From Caldilineaceae bacterium (lineage in GTDB: Bacteria; Chloroflexota; Anaerolineae; Caldilineales; Caldilineaceae), in the NCBI GenBank assembly GCA_012032975.1, contig JAAUPU010000031.1, positions 1 to 10,703 on the forward strand: a stretch of 10,703 nucleotides of DNA. The letters run 5' to 3'. A program made the position numbers and the translations under genes. Positions 8,084 through 10,703 of this stretch are shown piece by piece. How positions within the stretch are numbered: the stretch's first letter is position 1; each line of letters starts with the position of its first letter. Below the pieces are notes generated by a model. The model was not told where the DNA came from. It saw only the letters and a list, made by a program, of their open reading frames with translations, and searched no databases.

Positions 8084-8629
8084 CTACTCTGAGCGGGTGG
8101 AGGGCCTGCCGGTGAGGAGGAAATTGAGGAGATTCGGCAATCGATGTAGCCGATGTCGCCAGACGAACAAGGCCAGCGCGATCAGCCCACCCGCTTCCCA
8201 GAGCCAGAGTTCGCGGCGCCGCGTAAAGGTGACCCAGTAGGCTTTGCCCATCTCCGCCTGCTCAGAACCGCGCCGGGTCCAGACGTGAAAACGCCAACCG
8301 CGCAAGGGCCAATAAAAGGTGTTCGGGAAGAACCAGATCCGGTCCAGGATCGCATGGCCCACGAATGCCGTCCCGTAGACCCACAGTTGGGGAAACCGCT
8401 TCAGCGTCACGACAGATACAGAGAGATAGGCAAGCAGCGTGTGGGCGAAGAGCACCGCCGACTTGTGACGTCGGTAAAAGTAGGCCAGAGCCAGCGGCTT
8501 GTCCACCAGATCGGAACCCATCGCCGCCAGGGCAACCAGACGATAGTCGGCGTCGGGGGCGACCTTCAGATGATCCTGGGCAAGCGAGAGCGCCAGCCAG
8601 GTATAGGCCACGTGGGAAGGGGGCAACAT
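8084..8629 (-). CDS. Small membrane protein resembling YdjM-type metal-dependent hydrolases
   Basis: Intact, 181 residues. H6 follows a short N-terminus (MLPPSHVAYTW). Then come GSDLVDKPLA (residues 38-47; D40, D43), FAHTLLAYLS (H63) and GHAILDRIWFFP (H92, D96). The spacing of His and Asp residues on membrane segments resembles the YdjM/PF04307 family of membrane-bound metal-dependent hydrolase-like proteins, although the canonical L-P-D-x-D is here L-V-D-K. About four hydrophobic segments are visible; the C-terminus is basic. Its ATG immediately follows the TAG of the importer permease (TAGATG), so it is translated by coupling and probably belongs to that operon. No function is known for this context, and catalysis is not assured. 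The family call is from memory of motif layout. Confidence 0.6.
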   Translation of the reverse strand: MLPPSHVAYTWLALSLAQDHLKVAPDADYRLVALAAMGSDLVDKPLALAYFYRRHKSAVLFAHTLLAYLSVSVVTLKRFPQLWVYGTAFVGHAILDRIWFFPNTFYWPLRGWRFHVWTRRGSEQAEMGKAYWVTFTRRRELWLWEAGGLIALALFVWRHRLHRLPNLLNFLLTGRPSTRSE

Positions 8630-9579
8630 CTACTGGCCGCGCTCCTCGCGAACGTAGGGGACGCCCAGCGCAGCCGGTGCGCCCACTCGCCGGCGCATGG
8701 CCTCGCGCGAGCCGATGATCAGGACGAGGATGGTGAAGAGGTAGGGGAGCATGTTCATAAAATAGCCCAGCGTGGGGTTGCGCAGAAAGAAGGCCACATT
8801 CTGCATATCCAGCGGCAAACGCCGGATCGCGCCAAAGAGATAGGAACCCAGCGCCGCGCGCACTGGATCCCACCCGGCGAAGATCACCAGACCAATCGCG
8901 ATCCAGCCTTGCCCCGCGGTCATGCCCTCGATCCAGAGTGGCGTAATTGCCAGGCTGAGCGCGGCGCCAGCCACGCCAGCCAGACAGCCGCCCAGCATCA
9001 CATAGAGGTAACGCAGACGAAACACACCGACACCGAGCGCATCCGCGGCGGCTGGAACCTCGCCGATGGCGCGCAACTCCAGCCCCGGCCGAGTGCGATA
9101 GATGTGGAACCAGGCGATCGGGATCAGCGCAAAACCGAGGTAGACGATCACATTGTGTTGAAAGAGGATCGGACCCACGATGGGGATATCGGCCAGCACG
9201 GGGATGTCAAACTGGGGAAGGCGGGGCGCCTGGCGCACTTCGACCAGCGGCGAGCCTAGCACAGCGCTCAGCCCCGCGCCGAGAAAGGTCAACGCCAGGC
9301 CGCTGACGACCTGGTCGGCGCGCAACGTGATGGTCACAAAGGCGTGTAGCAGCGCCATCAAGATGCCGACGATGGCAGCCGCCAGCAGACCCAGCCAGGG
9401 GTTGCCCGTGGCATAGGAAGTCGCGAACGCGGTCATCGCCCCCATCAGCATCATGCCCTCGACGCCCAGGTTGAGTACGCCGGCGCGCTCGGCGAAGATC
9501 TCGCCATGGTGGCAAAGAGGATCGCGGTGCCAGAGCGCACGCCCGCGGCCAACAGGTTGACAATCAGTCCTAGTTCCAT
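8630..9579 (-). CDS. BMP/simple-sugar ABC importer permease, second subunit (BPD_transp_2 family), one frameshift
   Basis: Inner-membrane permease of about 316 residues once corrected, normal for the family. It starts at ATG 9579: MELGLIVNLLAAGVRSGTA, then ILFATMGEIFAERAGVLNLGVEGMMLMGA, the signature of the nucleoside/simple-sugar (YufQ-like) permeases. One G is missing at ATGGCGAG (plus strand 9504-9505), so the read changes frame after the first 25 residues. Later blocks include TLRADQVVSGLALTFLGAGLS, RTRPGLELRAIGE, AADALGVGVFRLRY and GWIAIGLVIFAGWDPVRAALG. Eight to nine membrane segments can be read. It pairs with the upstream permease and, by family precedent, with a BMP lipoprotein and a double-domain ATPase beyond the right edge. 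The likely substrate class is nucleosides or sugars. It is coupled to the YdjM-like gene downstream. Confidence 0.87.
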
Positions 9580-9640
9580 GAGTATCGGTTTTCCGCACCG
9601 GTTACCATCTGGGCAGAGGTCGCATTGAGTTTAGGGTTCG

Positions 9641-9700
9641 GGAGATTGGAGATGAAGAGATTAGGTAGTCGTTGAACCGGTCCACGACTACCCAATCTCC
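9641..9700. repeat. Long intergenic hairpin with alternative pairing
   Basis: Between the two importer permeases, plus-strand 9657-9672 (GAGATTAGGTAGTCGT) and 9684-9699 (ACGACTACCCAATCTC) are inverted, 15 of 16 bases pairing, around an 11-base loop (9673-9683) that contains ACCGGT. A second copy, GGAGATTGG at 9641-9649, can also pair perfectly with CCAATCTCC at 9692-9700. No T-run follows the hairpin in the direction of transcription, so it is not a standard Rho-independent terminator. It could be a REP-like or MITE-like dispersed element, or an mRNA-stability structure. Confidence 0.75.
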
Positions 9701-9708
9701 ACTTCTTT

Positions 9709-10703
9709 TCAGCGCTCCACACGAATTCGATATTGCAGCAACATCTCGCCGCCCACGACCACGAAGAGGATGACGCCCTGCAACAGTTGCGCGATGCCCG
9801 CTGGCTGGATCTCATCGCCGCCGACCAGCAGCCCGCCAAAAAGATACGCGACCAGCACGATGGCCAGCGGATTGAGCTTGGCCAGCCATGCCACGATGAT
9901 CGCGGTAAAGCCATAGCCCGGTGAAAAGCGCTCTTGCAGCCGATGGACCACGCCGGCCACCTCGCTCATGCCGGCCAGCCCGGCCAGCCCGCCGCTCAGC
10001 ACCATGACCATCACAATCTTGCGGGTCAGATTGATGCCGGCGTAGCGCGCGGCACGCGGGTTGTCGCCCACGATGCTGACCTCGAAGCCCCACTTTGTCT
10101 GCCGCCAAACGATCCAGAGCAGCACCGCCAGCCCGATGGCCAACAAGATGCCCAGATGCGCGGTCAGCCCCTGGAGGAACGGGAATTGCTCGGAATAGTC
10201 AGTCATGCGGGGCAGCCAGGCATTGCGCGGAAACTGGGGTGTCAAGCCAAAGCCGCGCTGGCTCCACGGCCCATAGACAAAATAGCTGATCCAAAAGATC
10301 GCGACGTAGTTGAGCATCAGCGTGGTGATGATCTCGTTGACGTTGAGCTTGGCCTTGAGTACGCCAGGGATAAAGCCCCAGAACGCCCCGCCCACAAAAC
10401 CGGCAAGCGCCATCACAGAAAGCATTCATCCATGCCGGCGTCTCTGGCTGGAGCCAGTTGATGGCCACGCCCGTCGCCAAGAAAGCGCCCATAAAGAGCT
10501 GACCTTCGGCGCCGATATTCCAGAGCCGCATCCGAAAGGCAATCGAAACGCCCAGGCTGGCCAGGATCAGGGGCGTCGCCTTGACGGTGGTGTCGGACCA
10601 GCCGTATCGGTCGCCAAAGGCCACCCGACCCATGCGCCGATAAGTGCTCAGCGGGTCTGCGCCCGCCAGCCAAAGCAGACCGGCCCCAACCGCCAGCGCC
10701 AAC
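9709..10703 (-). CDS. BMP/simple-sugar ABC importer permease, first subunit (YufP-like), 5' end outside the window, one frameshift
   Basis: Partial inner-membrane permease of the nucleoside/simple-sugar ABC family. The start lies beyond the right edge. Visible motifs: DPLSTYRRMGRVAFGD, TTVKATPLILASLGVSIAFR and LWNIGAEGQLFMGAFLA, the family signature. Then come LKAKLNVNEIITTLMLNYVA, VGDNPRAARYAGIN and VVHRLQERFSPGYGFTAIIVA. The frame changes near 10421-10428: ETPAWMNAF leaves the family alignment, and the next frame resumes as LSVMALAGFVGGAFWGF. One extra base or two missing bases explains it. The C-terminus is GEMLLQYRIRVER with TGA at 9711-9709. A gap of about 130 bases containing the hairpin separates it from the second permease, and the two would form a heterodimer. 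The ATPase and binding lipoprotein are expected further upstream. Confidence 0.86.

Noticed and set aside
8153..9259. Long plus-strand open frame (368 codons)
   Set aside because: Antisense to the YdjM-like gene and the second importer permease; composition is shadow-like (Gln, His, Arg, Asp), with no recognisable motif.
9657..9699. Rho-independent terminator after the first importer permease
   Set aside because: The stem is strong, but no T-run follows it in the direction of transcription, and the next gene is the partner permease.

Overview
All genes seen in this 10.7 kb window lie on the minus strand. The organism is most likely a bacterium of the phylum Chloroflexota (Anaerolineae or Caldilineae type). 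I infer this from the 'YLPFV'-like motif just after the signal peptides of the secreted proteins, from the style of the secreted TIM-barrel proteins, and from the moderately high GC content. No rRNA, tRNA or CRISPR array was seen.

In transcription order (right to left) there are three parts. (1) 10703-8084: two inner-membrane permeases of a BMP/simple-sugar (nucleoside-type) ABC importer, then a small YdjM-like membrane protein joined to the second permease by TAGATG. (2) 7969-5043: a polysaccharide flippase (Wzx-like) and a GT4 glycosyltransferase, each with a plausible sigma-70-type promoter upstream. (3) 4991-1: three tandem paralogous secreted glycoside-hydrolase-like proteins (C, B, A), then the permease and the first 30 codons of the ATPase of a Wzm/Wzt-type polysaccharide ABC exporter. 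Parts 2 and 3 look like an exopolysaccharide or cell-surface glycan locus. The GT4 enzyme would build the glycan, a flippase and/or ABC exporter would move it across the membrane, and the three secreted barrels may trim, remodel or bind it outside. The last role is inference.

Most genes are broken by single-base indels, often in short homopolymers. There are at least eight: near 130-134, 1693, 2087, 2405, 3299, 7549, 9504 and 10424. Gene B also has one in-frame TAA. The protein reads through perfectly in the next frame each time, so a draft-quality consensus is the simplest explanation. Real decay of some copies, especially B, cannot be excluded. Coordinates below are for the reconstructed genes. 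Only C, the GT4 gene and the YdjM-like gene are intact as read.

The most interesting parts are the triplicated hydrolase-like proteins inside the glycan locus, the in-frame stop and duplicated YLP motif in B, the long hairpin with two alternative pairings between the two importer permeases, and a possible leaderless promoter for the flippase. There is no gene-free stretch over 300 bases.
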